A stretch of 64,000 nt of DNA from Runella zeae DSM 19591 (GTDB taxonomy: Bacteria; Bacteroidota; Bacteroidia; Cytophagales; Spirosomataceae). Below the pieces are notes generated by a model that saw nothing but the letters and a program-made list of their open reading frames with translations, did not search any database and was not told where the DNA came from. The stretch covers positions 1 to 64,000 of the forward strand of contig NZ_AUIF01000034.1 of NCBI RefSeq assembly GCF_000423565.1, read 5' to 3'. Position numbers and translations under genes: made by a program. Below are positions 25,392-35,103 of the stretch, piece after piece; the stretch's first letter is position 1; every line of letters begins with the position of its first letter.

Positions 25392-26870
25392 ATGAAAAAG
25401 ATAACAGGATATATTGTGGGCATTTTGTGTTTGCTCAATGCCGCTTGCAAATCAAACATAGAAGTCGATCCCACCAGTGTATTGACGAGTCAGACTTTCT
25501 GGAAAACAGAGAGCGACGCCATAGGCGCCCTCAACGGAATGTATGTAAACCTACGCAATGAAGCCGTATTGAACTTGTTTATATTGGGCGAAGGACGCTC
25601 TCAGACCATGTCACAAGCCTTGGCAGGAACTGTGGGTTTGGATATTTTTTATCTAAACTCGCTCAATGTCGGTACTACTTCCGTCAACTGGGCGGGGTTG
25701 TACAAAGTGATTGACGCTGCCAATCTTATCATCAAGTACGTGCCTACTATCAGTATTGCTAATACCAACTCTCAAAAGCGAATTTTGGCCCAAGCCTATA
25801 CCATGCGTGCTTACGTGTATTTTACCTTGGCCAAAGCTTGGGGAGATGTGCCTTTGCGGTTAGAACCCACCGAAGGATATGACCCCAAGGGAATCCAAGT
25901 GCCGCGCACACCCGTCGCGGATATTATCAAGCAAGTCAAAGAGGACTTGAACCAAGCTATTTCTCTTTTTCCTGACAATAGTTTTGAGGCAGGCCGAAAC
26001 AAATGGAACAAAGCAGGTGCCAATACATTGAAAGCAGAAGTATACCTCTGGACAGCCCGCCTCATGTCGGGCGGATCGGCTGATTATCAGACTGCTCTGA
26101 CGGCGTTGAATGAAGTGCAAACTGCGGATTTGGGACTTCTCGATAATTTTAGCAACGTGTTTTCGTACGACAACAAAGGCAACCGAGAGGTAATCATGTC
26201 GGTAAGATTTCAAGTTTTGGAAAGTGATAATAATTATTACCAATACATGTACCTCAATTCGTCCAACAATCCCTCAAACATCACGCAGGATACCAAAAAC
26301 GTAATTGGTGTAATAGGAACTGGCAACGCAGGCAATAGCATCATGCAAGTGGCGGCATCGGTGAGAAGCCAATTTTCGGACGATGATACCCGCAAGGCAG
26401 GAACTTTTTACGAAATAAAATCGACCGCCAATGCTTTTATTACTTCGATAATTGGCGCAAAAGGCAACGGCACGGTCGTGTCAGGAGTGCGACATTTCAA
26501 AAACGATGTAATGCTTTATCGCTATTCGGATGTATTGCTCATGAAGGCCGAAGCCAAAAATGGACTAGGTCAAGACCCTTCTGTGGAGATAAATGCCGTG
26601 AGAGCAAGGGCCTATGGCGCGGCCAAACAAGCTTATATTTTTGTGAACGGTACCAAAGAAGCCAACGACGCGGCCATTCTTAAAGAGCGCTTGCTCGAAT
26701 TTTGTACCGAAGGGAAATATTGGTGGGATTTGCGCCGATTTGGAAAAGTATTTGAACTCGTGCCGTCACTCAAAGGTAAAGACAGCGATACTTATCTTTT
26801 GCTGTTCCCGATTGGCAATTCTATCATTAGCCTAGAGCCTTTGGTGGTAGAAAATACGGGCTGGAAATAG
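25392..26870 (+). CDS. SusD/RagB family lipoprotein (copy 1)
   Basis: 492 residues. The lipobox NAAC (Cys about 19) is followed by the SusD-type VDPTSVLTSQTFWKTESDA segment. TPR-like helices include ILAQAYTMRAYVYFTLAKAW. The C-terminal signature is LEFCTEGKYWWDLRRFGK with the ending YLLLFPIGNSIISLEPLVVEN. It forms the surface lid of the SusC protein encoded directly upstream. It is similar to the SusD at 30681, so the whole susCD pair was duplicated. Confidence 0.93.
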   Translation: MKKITGYIVGILCLLNAACKSNIEVDPTSVLTSQTFWKTESDAIGALNGMYVNLRNEAVLNLFILGEGRSQTMSQALAGTVGLDIFYLNSLNVGTTSVNWAGLYKVIDAANLIIKYVPTISIANTNSQKRILAQAYTMRAYVYFTLAKAWGDVPLRLEPTEGYDPKGIQVPRTPVADIIKQVKEDLNQAISLFPDNSFEAGRNKWNKAGANTLKAEVYLWTARLMSGGSADYQTALTALNEVQTADLGLLDNFSNVFSYDNKGNREVIMSVRFQVLESDNNYYQYMYLNSSNNPSNITQDTKNVIGVIGTGNAGNSIMQVAASVRSQFSDDDTRKAGTFYEIKSTANAFITSIIGAKGNGTVVSGVRHFKNDVMLYRYSDVLLMKAEAKNGLGQDPSVEINAVRARAYGAAKQAYIFVNGTKEANDAAILKERLLEFCTEGKYWWDLRRFGKVFELVPSLKGKDSDTYLLLFPIGNSIISLEPLVVENTGWK

Positions 26871-26920
26871 TGTCTGTTACAAGGCTATTTAGTACTCTGT
26901 TCTCTAAGTTTGGTTGAAAT

Positions 26921-27028
26921 TTTACCCGCCGATTTGAAGTCGCCGATTTATGCAGATAGTTAGCCATATAGGGCTGTTTGTCAATGAAAATCCGTGCTTT
27001 GATTGATCAGCGAATTTCGGCGGGTAAA
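26921..27028. repeat. 108-bp element with 12-bp terminal inverted repeats
   Basis: TTTACCCGCCGA (26921-26932) is repeated exactly as its complement at 27017-27028. Inside are further CGCCGATTT/GAATTTCGGCG pieces that can fold. It sits in the 536-bp gap between the two susCD pairs, like a small non-autonomous or REP-type element. From 27031 to 27230 an open frame without a start codon is also visible, of unknown meaning. Confidence 0.6.
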
Positions 27029-27234
27029 TTATTGAAATTGTCCTAATTGCCTACGCTCGTCTTTCAATCCTTACTGCCTCTAGCCGCAAAGAATACGTTA
27101 TCGAAAATGTGTACTGTACGGTGATGTATGTACCAGCGGTAAAAAACTCACTGCTTTTGCCGCCCCTCATTAAAGCAATGAATAGCACTATTCAAATGAT
27201 AATTGTGCTTAGAACTACCCACTAAAGTACCTTT

Positions 27235-27298
27235 GAAAAATAGTATTATAAATTCAAATGAAAGTAGAGGAAGTCTTCTGGGGTAAAATATAATTTTG
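27235..27298 (+). promoter_or_regulatory. AraC-type operator and promoter, site S2 (SusC copy 2)
   Basis: The element at 27235-27267 differs from S1 at a single base. ATAGTA (27240-27245) and AAAGTA (27261-27266) are 21 bp apart, then 23 bp to the -7 box TAATTTTG (27291-27298). The ATG of SusC copy 2 lies 108 bp further on. Confidence 0.78.
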
Positions 27299-27406
27299 TT
27301 TTCGTTCTTATAAATCAAATTTTTTTATAGGAAAAAGCAGGAATGCAGAATAATTGTTGTGTCTGTGCTATGGGATGTCTTACTCTGAAATAATGCAAAC
27401 AAATAG

Positions 27407-30400
27407 ATGAATCATTTTTACAACATGGAAAAACCAAAAAAGTCGTCATGGAGACGATGTAAGTATGTGCTATTACTGGCACTTTTTGCGCTCTTCGAAG
27501 GGGGCATTTATGCCCAATCGACGGTAAAAATATCAGGTAAAGTTTCTGACGACAAAGGGGCTGAAATGCCTGGGGTCAATGTGTATTTAAAAGGCTCAAG
27601 TTCGGGAACCACCACCAATGCCGAAGGTAACTACACGATTTCGGCAGCGAGTGACGGGATACTGGTATTTTCGTTTATTGGTTACAAAACGCAGGAGATT
27701 GCGATCGGGAATCGTATATCTATCAACGTTAGTTTAGCCACTGATGTAGCAAGTCTGAGTGAAGTAGTCGTAGTGGGGTATGGTTCGCAATCCAAGGAAA
27801 CCGTTACTACCTCTATTTCAAAATTGGATACAAAGGTGTTACAAAATGTCACCTATGCCAATGCCACCTCTGCCCTCCAAGGAAATATCGCAGGGCTACG
27901 GGTGCAAAGTACGTCGGGACAACCGGGCGATAGGCCACGGGTGGTTTTGAGAGGGGGAACTTCTATCAACAACCCCAATGGCTCCAATCCTTTGTACGTG
28001 ATTGACGGGGTGATTCGGACTGATATGGATCATATCAACCCCCGTGATATCGAATCTATCCAAGTACTCAAAGACGCCGCTTCTACTTCTATCTATGGTT
28101 CGCGGGCTTCCAATGGGGTGATTATTGTCGAAACCAAATCGGGAAAAGCAGGTACTACGCAGGTCAATTATCAATACAACATGAATGTATCGGATGTAGG
28201 TAAAATGTACGAATTGGCCGACGCCAAGGATTTTGTGCGTTTTATGCGGCTCGGTATTGCAGCTAGTGGCGTCAAATCACCCTCGGTATTGGATTTTTTG
28301 ACGCAGGCAAATGCCGGAGGAACTGGCAACGACCTCACCAACAATACGGCTTTTACGACGATGTACCTGTCAGATCAAAATCGGTCTCTTCTCAATCTGC
28401 CCGCCGATCAGTGGGGCGCTAAGTGGGAAACCATTCCCGATCCTTTAGACCCTTCCAAAACTTTGATATTTAAAGGGACTGATTTCCAGAAGACAATATT
28501 CCGAACTGCCTACAGCCACGATCATACTCTTTCGGTGTCGGGAGGCTCTGAAAAAGCTAAATTCAGCATGGGGCTAGGCTATCTCGACAACAAGGGGATT
28601 GCTATTAATACTGATTACAAGCGGATTTCGCTCAACCTCAACGGAGATGTGCAAGTAGCCAAAAACTTAAACTTTTTTGGACGCCTCAATTATGCCAATG
28701 TGGACGACAATCAAGTACCTAACGTAGGGGTTGTATTCAAAAACAATATCAATACGGCACAGACGTCTAAGTATCAATTTGAAGATGGTTCGTTGGCACC
28801 GGGTCGTCTTTTTACCAACGGAAACCCCGCTTATTATATTAGTAGATATGATTCCAAAAGACGCCGCGACAACTATATGTTTGTGGTAGGTGCCAACTGG
28901 GAGATTTTGCCGGGGCTTACTTTCCGTCCGCAGGTTTCGTTGATAAACAACAATTTTGCCACGCGTGTATTCCTTAAATCTTATCTCAACGGACCGCTTA
29001 CTTTAGTTCAAGACCGCGAAGCTACCTACACCCAAAATACCGTTGTGGATCAGCAAGCCGATGCGGTTTTGAAGTATGTCAAGAGCATCGACAACAAACA
29101 CAATTTCGAAGGTACGCTTGGTTTTTCTTACTATAAAGAAATGCTAAGAGATGTAACTGCCGTAGGACGAAACGCGGCTACGGATTTGATTCCGACGCTC
29201 AATGCCTCAGCTACGCCTTGGAGTGTAAACAGTAGCGAGTCGGAGTTATTGTTGTACGGTTATTTTGGACGCCTCAATTATGATTACGAGCAAAAATACC
29301 TACTTACCGTCAATGGCCGCTATGATGGCGCGTCCAATTTGGGAAGCAATTACAAATGGGGCTTTTTCCCTGGTGTTTCGGTAGGCTGGAACCTACACCG
29401 TGAAGCGTTTTGGGAGTCGGTACCGTCGTCGGTGGCTAGTTCGCTTAAGTTGCGTGGAAGCTATGGGGTCAACGGAAACATCAGTGGATTAGGCAATTAT
29501 CAAGCGCAAGGGGCGTATAGCGTAGGTTCGAGGTATTTTGGGGAAGCGGCGATTTTTAACTCAGCTTTGGCCAATGCCGAACTACAATGGGAGCGCTCCA
29601 AAACCCTCAATTTTGGATTTGATTTAGGAATCGCCAACAACCGCGCCAATGTGGTAGTAGATGCGTATCGCCGCGTCACCGACAATCTTCTTACAGAACT
29701 GGCTCTGCCTCGTACCACAGGTTTTACGAGTATCTTAACCAACCTAGGCAGCCTCGAAAACAAAGGTATTGACCTTGAAATCAGTGCCCAAGTACTGCCC
29801 GCCAAATCAAAATTACAGTGGACCGCTGCTTTTAACGCGGCTTATGTGAAAGTTAAAATCTTGAAGTTGCCCAACAATGGCATCGAAAACAACCGTATCG
29901 GCGGGGTTTATGTCTGGAATGCCCAAACCGGAGCGTATCAGTGGCAAGGCGGCTTACAAGAGGGTGGACGCATCGGCGATATGTTTGCTTATAAGCAACT
30001 AGGCATCTATGCCACCGACGAGCAAGCGCAAGCGGGTCCTAAAGACCAATTGGTGGTAGGTACCGACAAAACCAAGCACGGCGGTGATGTCAATTGGCAA
30101 GATATAGATGGCAACGGCATCATTGATGATAAAGACCGTATTTACATGGGAAATCCCTTCCCTACTTGGACGGGAGGCTTTACCAACCGCTTCAATTACG
30201 GCAACTTTAGCCTTACGGTGCGGTTAGACTATACCGCAGGCCACATGATTTATAACGAAACCAAAGCGCGGGTTTTGGGGAACTTCTCAGGACAAAACGC
30301 CATCTCTGCTGCCATAACGCGCTCATGGCAAAAGCAAGGAGATATCACCGATATTCCACGGTATTATTGGGCTGACCAAAACCAGAAGCAAAATCTGTGG

Positions 30401-30652
30401 CGCGGCAATTCTAACTATTACGAAAAAGGAGACTTTTTGTGTCTGAGAGAAATAGCCCTTTCTTATAATTTCTCAAAACCAGTATTGGATAAATTGAAAA
30501 TGAGCAGCTTACGACTATACACCACCGCCAACAATCTAAAATACTTTACGAAGTTTACGGGTTTAAATCCCGAAGAAGGAGGAACCGACAATGGAAGGTA
30601 CCCTATGCCGAGAAATTTTGTTTTTGGCGTTCAGATTACCCCTGCTTTTTAA
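27407..30652 (+). CDS. SusC/RagA TonB-dependent transporter (copy 2)
   Basis: 1081 residues. The signal is CKYVLLLALFALFEGGIYAQ after a Lys/Arg-rich start; the ATG at 27425 is an alternative. It has the same order as copy 1: regulatory beta-sandwich, TonB-box-like SEVVVVGYG, plug with LRGGTSINNPNGSNPLYVID, and barrel with RNRIGGVYVWNAQTGAYQW-like loops shared with copy 1. There is no STN domain. Long stretches are alignable with copy 1, showing tandem duplication, while plug-proximal and loop regions differ, which suggests related but distinct ligands. The partner SusD follows 28 bp downstream. Confidence 0.92.
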   Translation: MNHFYNMEKPKKSSWRRCKYVLLLALFALFEGGIYAQSTVKISGKVSDDKGAEMPGVNVYLKGSSSGTTTNAEGNYTISAASDGILVFSFIGYKTQEIAIGNRISINVSLATDVASLSEVVVVGYGSQSKETVTTSISKLDTKVLQNVTYANATSALQGNIAGLRVQSTSGQPGDRPRVVLRGGTSINNPNGSNPLYVIDGVIRTDMDHINPRDIESIQVLKDAASTSIYGSRASNGVIIVETKSGKAGTTQVNYQYNMNVSDVGKMYELADAKDFVRFMRLGIAASGVKSPSVLDFLTQANAGGTGNDLTNNTAFTTMYLSDQNRSLLNLPADQWGAKWETIPDPLDPSKTLIFKGTDFQKTIFRTAYSHDHTLSVSGGSEKAKFSMGLGYLDNKGIAINTDYKRISLNLNGDVQVAKNLNFFGRLNYANVDDNQVPNVGVVFKNNINTAQTSKYQFEDGSLAPGRLFTNGNPAYYISRYDSKRRRDNYMFVVGANWEILPGLTFRPQVSLINNNFATRVFLKSYLNGPLTLVQDREATYTQNTVVDQQADAVLKYVKSIDNKHNFEGTLGFSYYKEMLRDVTAVGRNAATDLIPTLNASATPWSVNSSESELLLYGYFGRLNYDYEQKYLLTVNGRYDGASNLGSNYKWGFFPGVSVGWNLHREAFWESVPSSVASSLKLRGSYGVNGNISGLGNYQAQGAYSVGSRYFGEAAIFNSALANAELQWERSKTLNFGFDLGIANNRANVVVDAYRRVTDNLLTELALPRTTGFTSILTNLGSLENKGIDLEISAQVLPAKSKLQWTAAFNAAYVKVKILKLPNNGIENNRIGGVYVWNAQTGAYQWQGGLQEGGRIGDMFAYKQLGIYATDEQAQAGPKDQLVVGTDKTKHGGDVNWQDIDGNGIIDDKDRIYMGNPFPTWTGGFTNRFNYGNFSLTVRLDYTAGHMIYNETKARVLGNFSGQNAISAAITRSWQKQGDITDIPRYYWADQNQKQNLWRGNSNYYEKGDFLCLREIALSYNFSKPVLDKLKMSSLRLYTTANNLKYFTKFTGLNPEEGGTDNGRYPMPRNFVFGVQITPAF

Positions 30653-30680
30653 GTTTTAAAAACCTCAAAGCGCTTTAAAA

Positions 30681-32162
30681 ATGAAAATTATTTGGAAAAA
30701 ACTGATATTTACTTGCCTTGTGGGCTTTGGATTGGGAAGTTGTACTGATGACCTCACTCTGACCCCCATTAGCCAAATCACCAATGCTTCTTTTTGGAAA
30801 TCGCCGCAAGAAGCGAGAGGGGCTCTCAACGGAATGTACGTTAGAATGCGTTCGCAGGCCACGACCAATCTTTTTGTGTGGGGAGAAGGAAGAAGTGAAA
30901 TTTGGGTGCAGAATTTTGGCTTCGACCCCTCTATCAATTTCTTCGTTTATACCAACAACCTAAGCAGAGTCAATCCCGGGCCTGACTGGACTACGATGTA
31001 TTCGGTCATTCACGATGCCAATTTGCTTTTGAAATACGTACCTACCATTACGTTTACGACCGAAGCAGAAAAAAACGCGACATTGGCTCAAGCCTATGCC
31101 ATGCGGGCTTTTACGTACTTCACCATGACCAAAATCTGGGGTGACTTGATTTTGATTGAGCAGCCTACCGAAGGTTTTGACCCCACTACTATCTACAAAG
31201 AACGTGCCCCTCAAGCCGATGTATTTAAGTTAATCAAAAGTGACATCGAAAAAGCCCTGACTTTGTTTCCTGACAATACCCTCCCTAATGGTCGTAATAG
31301 ATGGTCAAAACCCGCTCTCAACGCCTTAAAAGCGGATGTATTTCTCTGGACGGCCAAACGACTCAATGGAGGTGCTACTGACTTCAATGCTGCGCTGAGT
31401 GCTATCAGTGAAATTGAAAAAGCCGATGTGGCATTGTTGAGCAGCTTTAGTGATGTATTCAGATTTGCCAACAAAGGCAACAAAGAAATCCTGCTTTCTA
31501 TGAGGTTCCAAGAAGGCGAGTCGTCGGCTCGGACGGTGTTGGGGGGAGTACCTACCCTTACAGCTCCTACGGCTCCGTTTACGTCTCAGGAAGTTATCAA
31601 CAAAATCTTGCCCTACTATGCTGGTAAAGATGCCTATTGGCAGATGTCAACGCTGGTGACGAAGCAGTTTAGCGATGACGATAGCCGCAAAAATGCGAGC
31701 TTCATTGAAGTAAATCAAACCCGCAATGGCACCACTAGCTTTATGTATAACATCGACTTGAAATGGCCAGGTACCACTAGCGGCGGCATAACGGTGATGT
31801 TTGATGATTTTATTTTGTATCGCTATGCCGACGTAATATTGATGAAAGCCGAAGCCAAAAACGGTTTAGGCCAAAACCCTGCCGAAGAAATCAATAAAAT
31901 TCGGCAACGCGCTTATGGAGCTAAATTTGCCAATTATACCTTTGTCAATGGCACCAAAGAGGCCAACGATGAGGCTATTTTGCAGGAAAGATTGTTTGAG
32001 TTTTTAAATGAAGGAAAACGGTGGTGGGATTTGGTACGCTTCAACAAGGCATTGGAGAAAGTACCCTTGTTGAAGGGCAAAACCCAAAACGACCTTTTAT
32101 ATCCTATCAGCGAAACGATTTTGAGTTTGGAGCCTTTGGTAAAACAAAATCCGGGCTATTAA
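30681..32162 (+). CDS. SusD/RagB family lipoprotein (copy 2)
   Basis: 493 residues. The lipobox GSC (Cys about 21) follows FGLG, then DDLTLTPISQITNASFWKSP. TPR-like ATLAQAYAMRAFTYFTMTKIW, the C-terminal FLNEGKRWWDLVRFNKALE and the end LYPISETILSLEPLVKQNPGY are typical. It is clearly a duplicate of the SusD at 25392 and the partner of the SusC immediately upstream. It binds substrate at the cell surface. Confidence 0.93.
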   Translation: MKIIWKKLIFTCLVGFGLGSCTDDLTLTPISQITNASFWKSPQEARGALNGMYVRMRSQATTNLFVWGEGRSEIWVQNFGFDPSINFFVYTNNLSRVNPGPDWTTMYSVIHDANLLLKYVPTITFTTEAEKNATLAQAYAMRAFTYFTMTKIWGDLILIEQPTEGFDPTTIYKERAPQADVFKLIKSDIEKALTLFPDNTLPNGRNRWSKPALNALKADVFLWTAKRLNGGATDFNAALSAISEIEKADVALLSSFSDVFRFANKGNKEILLSMRFQEGESSARTVLGGVPTLTAPTAPFTSQEVINKILPYYAGKDAYWQMSTLVTKQFSDDDSRKNASFIEVNQTRNGTTSFMYNIDLKWPGTTSGGITVMFDDFILYRYADVILMKAEAKNGLGQNPAEEINKIRQRAYGAKFANYTFVNGTKEANDEAILQERLFEFLNEGKRWWDLVRFNKALEKVPLLKGKTQNDLLYPISETILSLEPLVKQNPGY

Positions 32163-32212
32163 TAAGTCTAAGATACATAAAGATTGGGTTAATTAGTTGG
32201 TTAAGTTCCAAG

Positions 32213-32437
32213 ACAGGTTGGCGACGTCATGTCGCCACCTGTTTCAACATTGAAGCATTGGGGAGGAAATCGCTTAATTTGTATAGGTTAAACGCATTAA
32301 AAATAGCCTCAGAGAGGCGAAATAGTAATAGAAAGAGTAGAGAACATCTCAATAAGAAGCTCCATAGGAGCAAAATAGGTTCTCTCAGTTTTTGTGGTAA
32401 GATATTGAAAGTCAGTAATTAATGGTGCTTTAGCACC
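32213..32437. repeat. Cluster of small hairpin repeats after the second SusCD pair
   Basis: In the 298-bp gap 32163-32460 there are four hairpins. ACAGGT-GGCGAC pairs with GTCGCC-ACCTGT (32213-32242, one bulged T). GCCTC/GAGGC occupies 32305-32317. A double stem AGAGAAC/GTTCTCT encloses GCTCC/GGAGC (32339-32385). GGTGC/GCACC occupies 32424-32437. The first may terminate or attenuate susCD transcripts. The others belong to the small palindromic repeats common in these genomes. Confidence 0.55.
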
Positions 32438-32460
32438 TAAGCAAGTGTTATTATTTTAAA

Positions 32461-33930
32461 ATGATGAGTTTTATAAAACCATGGAAATCCTTATCTGTGT
32501 TGGCACTGACCGTCATGTGCGGTTACACAGGAGCCGACCACTCGAAGGATGAGAAAGTAATCAATCTTGGCAATCGTCGCGAGATTTTTGTTGATTCCTA
32601 TCTACTTGATACCCTCAAAGGCGTACAACTTACCGCCCACGTTCCACGAGACGAAGGGGCCGTATTACAATTTGATAAAAATTGGGAATCTTCGACACCC
32701 GCGTACATCACCATACTCCACGACGGTGCAGATGATATCTATCGGCTTTATTATCGTGGAGGCCATGAGCGCGACAATGGCAAGCGTCAGGAAAATACCT
32801 GCTATGCCGAATCCAAAGACGGCATTCATTGGGAGCGCCCCTCTTTGGGTATAGTCGATGTAAAAGGTAGTAAAGACAACAATGTGATTTTGGAAGAAGT
32901 ACCATTTACGCACAATTTCAGTCCTTTTATTGATAAAAAACCGGGTGTGCCCGCCGAGCAACGCTTCAAGGCTTTTGCCGGCACCGACCGCACGGGTTTG
33001 TTTCCGTATGTATCAGCCGACGGTATTCATTGGAAAAAAATCACCGATAAGCCCGTCATTACCGACGGATTGTTGGACTCGCAAAATGTAGCTTTTTGGT
33101 CGGAATCAGAGCAGATGTATGTCTGTTATTTTCGGTCTTGGACGGGTGGGGGAGAAGGCGGCTACCGCTCTATCAGCAGAGCCACTTCAAAGGATTTTAT
33201 CAATTGGTCGAAAGGAGTAGAAATGACCTACGGCAATGCGCCTTTTGAACATCTTTATACCCAACAGACGAGTCCTTATTTTCGCGCTCCGCATTTGTAT
33301 ATAGCTATCGGTTCGCGCTTTGTTCCGCATCGCCAAATATTAAGCACCGCACAACTCGAGAGACTCAAAGTAGACCCTTCGCAGCACAAAGGACTTTCTG
33401 AACCCTTTCTGATGACTTCAAGGGGCGGCAATACCTACGACCGTACCTTTATGGAGGCTTTTATTCCGCCCGCAATGGGGCAAAATCATTGGTCGGCTCG
33501 TACCAATTATCCTTCCCTCAATGTAGTTCCAACCGAAGAAGGGCGCATGTCATTGTACGTCAATCAAGACTATGCACAGCCCACAGGACACTTGCGGAGA
33601 TATTCGTTGAGGGTTGATGGATTTAGTTCGTTGAAAGGAGCTTACCAAGGTGGATATGTAGTCACTAAACCGATTATATTTAAAGGTAAAGAATTGGAAA
33701 TCAATTTTTCAACTTCGGCCGTGGGTGAAATCAGAATTGGGTTAGAAGATGAACATGGGAAAGTAATTCCTGGCTATTCAATGGCTGATTGTCAGCAGAT
33801 TATTGGCAATGAACTGTCTCGAATCGTCAACTGGGGCGATAATAGTGACTTGTCGAAACTGGCAGGAAAACCTATTCGCCTGAGGGTATATCTTGCGGAT
33901 GCGCATCTATACTCGATTCGTTTCAAATAA
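32461..33930 (+). CDS. Secreted five-bladed beta-propeller hydrolase-like protein (paralogue 1)
   Basis: 489 residues. An N-terminal signal-like segment (LSVLALTVMCGYTG) is followed by a GH32/43/68-type propeller. The opening LGNRREIFVDSYLLD gives the first strand with a candidate nucleophile Asp. Recurrent S-x-D-G-I-H-W blade motifs follow (SKDGIHWERP, SADGIHWKKI, SKDFINWSKG), as does an RAPHLYIAIGSRF region. A C-terminal beta-sandwich (about 390-489, KPIIFKGKELEINFSTSA) looks like a carbohydrate-binding module. Proteins of this kind are usually listed as hypothetical or glycosyl-hydrolase-like, and activity is unproven. Two paralogues follow at 35104 and 36605. Confidence 0.65.
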   Translation: MMSFIKPWKSLSVLALTVMCGYTGADHSKDEKVINLGNRREIFVDSYLLDTLKGVQLTAHVPRDEGAVLQFDKNWESSTPAYITILHDGADDIYRLYYRGGHERDNGKRQENTCYAESKDGIHWERPSLGIVDVKGSKDNNVILEEVPFTHNFSPFIDKKPGVPAEQRFKAFAGTDRTGLFPYVSADGIHWKKITDKPVITDGLLDSQNVAFWSESEQMYVCYFRSWTGGGEGGYRSISRATSKDFINWSKGVEMTYGNAPFEHLYTQQTSPYFRAPHLYIAIGSRFVPHRQILSTAQLERLKVDPSQHKGLSEPFLMTSRGGNTYDRTFMEAFIPPAMGQNHWSARTNYPSLNVVPTEEGRMSLYVNQDYAQPTGHLRRYSLRVDGFSSLKGAYQGGYVVTKPIIFKGKELEINFSTSAVGEIRIGLEDEHGKVIPGYSMADCQQIIGNELSRIVNWGDNSDLSKLAGKPIRLRVYLADAHLYSIRFK

Positions 33931-33963
33931 ATCTGATTAACAATTGTTTAGAGTTGAAAAAGA

Positions 33964-34662
33964 ATGAAAAGTAAATTAGAAAATATACTATCGACTTCTA
34001 CTTGGGGTCTTGCAGGGATGTTGCTGGTAATTGTTGGAATGGCGATGGTCACTCCTTCAAAATCATTCCCTCAAGCAGATATTCCGTCGGTGATGATTGG
34101 AGAGCAGACATGGAGTACCGAAAACCTCGACGTCACCCACTTCCGAAATGGAGAAGCACTTTTTGAAGCCAACAGCGCCGAAGCTTGGGAAAAAGCAAAT
34201 ATAGAAGGGCTACCTGCCTGGTGCTATTATGAAAACAACCCCACTAATGGCAAAAAATATGGGAAGCTATATAATTTTTGGGCAGTATCCGACAAACGCG
34301 GCCTTGCTCCTGCTGGATGGCACGTACCTACGGATGTTGAGTGGGACAAACTGGCAGCGGCTTTGGGTGGGGTTGAAAAAGCGGGCGATGCCCTGAAATC
34401 AGCCGCTTTTGGTAAAAAGAGTACTTCTACCGCCAAAGCAAGTGGCTTTGCGGCTGTACCTAGTGGCTACCGTAGCAACGAAGGACCGAAGTATTATGGA
34501 GGTCCTTTTTTTGAAGGTGGCAAGGCAGGCTATTGGTGGAGCAGTAGCCGTTATTTGGTCGATAACTCCTTTTGTCGGATTGTTTCGGAAAAAAATGGAA
34601 AATTGCAAAAAGATAGCTTTGTACAAATGGCAGGATTATCGGTTAGACTAGTGAAAGATTGA
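33964..34662 (+). CDS. FISUMP-domain protein
   Basis: 232 residues. An N-terminal membrane segment (WGLAGMLLVIVGMAMV) is followed by the Fibrobacter succinogenes major paralogous domain: QTWSTENLDVTHFRNGEALF, GKLYNFWAVSDKRGLAPAGW, HVPTDVEWDKLA, GFAAVPSGYRS and GYWWSSSRY in order. FISUMP proteins are exported, Trp/Gly-rich and of unknown function. It lies between paralogues 1 and 2 of the propeller family and is probably co-expressed with them. It may act as a carbohydrate-binding or scaffold component; that is inference. Confidence 0.85.
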   Translation: MKSKLENILSTSTWGLAGMLLVIVGMAMVTPSKSFPQADIPSVMIGEQTWSTENLDVTHFRNGEALFEANSAEAWEKANIEGLPAWCYYENNPTNGKKYGKLYNFWAVSDKRGLAPAGWHVPTDVEWDKLAAALGGVEKAGDALKSAAFGKKSTSTAKASGFAAVPSGYRSNEGPKYYGGPFFEGGKAGYWWSSSRYLVDNSFCRIVSEKNGKLQKDSFVQMAGLSVRLVKD

Positions 34663-34681
34663 TGATTTGAAAATGTGCCAA

Positions 34682-35069
34682 TATGCGAACATAAAAATGC
34701 AAATTCTGCCCCGTAGGGGCTATATATCGGTAGCAAATGTGCGAATATAAAAATGCAAATTCTGCCCCGTAGGGGCTATATATCGGTAGCCAATGTGAAA
34801 ATTCGCAAATGTATGTTTTGCCCCGTAGTGGCTACACATTGATAACAAATATGCGAACATAAAAATGTAGATTCTGCCCCGTAGGGGCTATATATCGGTA
34901 GCAAATATGCGAACATGACAATGCAGATTCTGCCCCATAGGGGCTACATATCGGTAGCAAATGCGTGAACATAAAAATGTAGATTCTGCCCCGTAGGGGC
35001 TATATATCGGTAGCAAATGCGAGAATTTGACAATGTAGATTCTGCCCCGTAGGGGCTATATATCGATAA
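34682..35069. repeat. Tandem array, seven units with an exact 56-bp period
   Basis: Each unit holds a GCCCC-gta-GGGGC hairpin followed by tatatatcggtagcaaa. The ctgcccc positions are 34706, 34762, 34818, 34874, 34930, 34986 and 35042, so the spacing is always 56. Unit 3 is the most diverged. The array fills the 441-bp gap between the FISUMP gene and paralogue 2, with no ORF. Confidence 0.92.
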
Positions 35070-35103
35070 AAAACATTCCAAATAAATCAAATATCCTAAA
35101 CCA

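Noticed and set aside
34682-35069. CRISPR-like appearance of the 56-bp array
   Set aside because: The whole 56-bp unit repeats with no unique spacers, and no cas genes are present.
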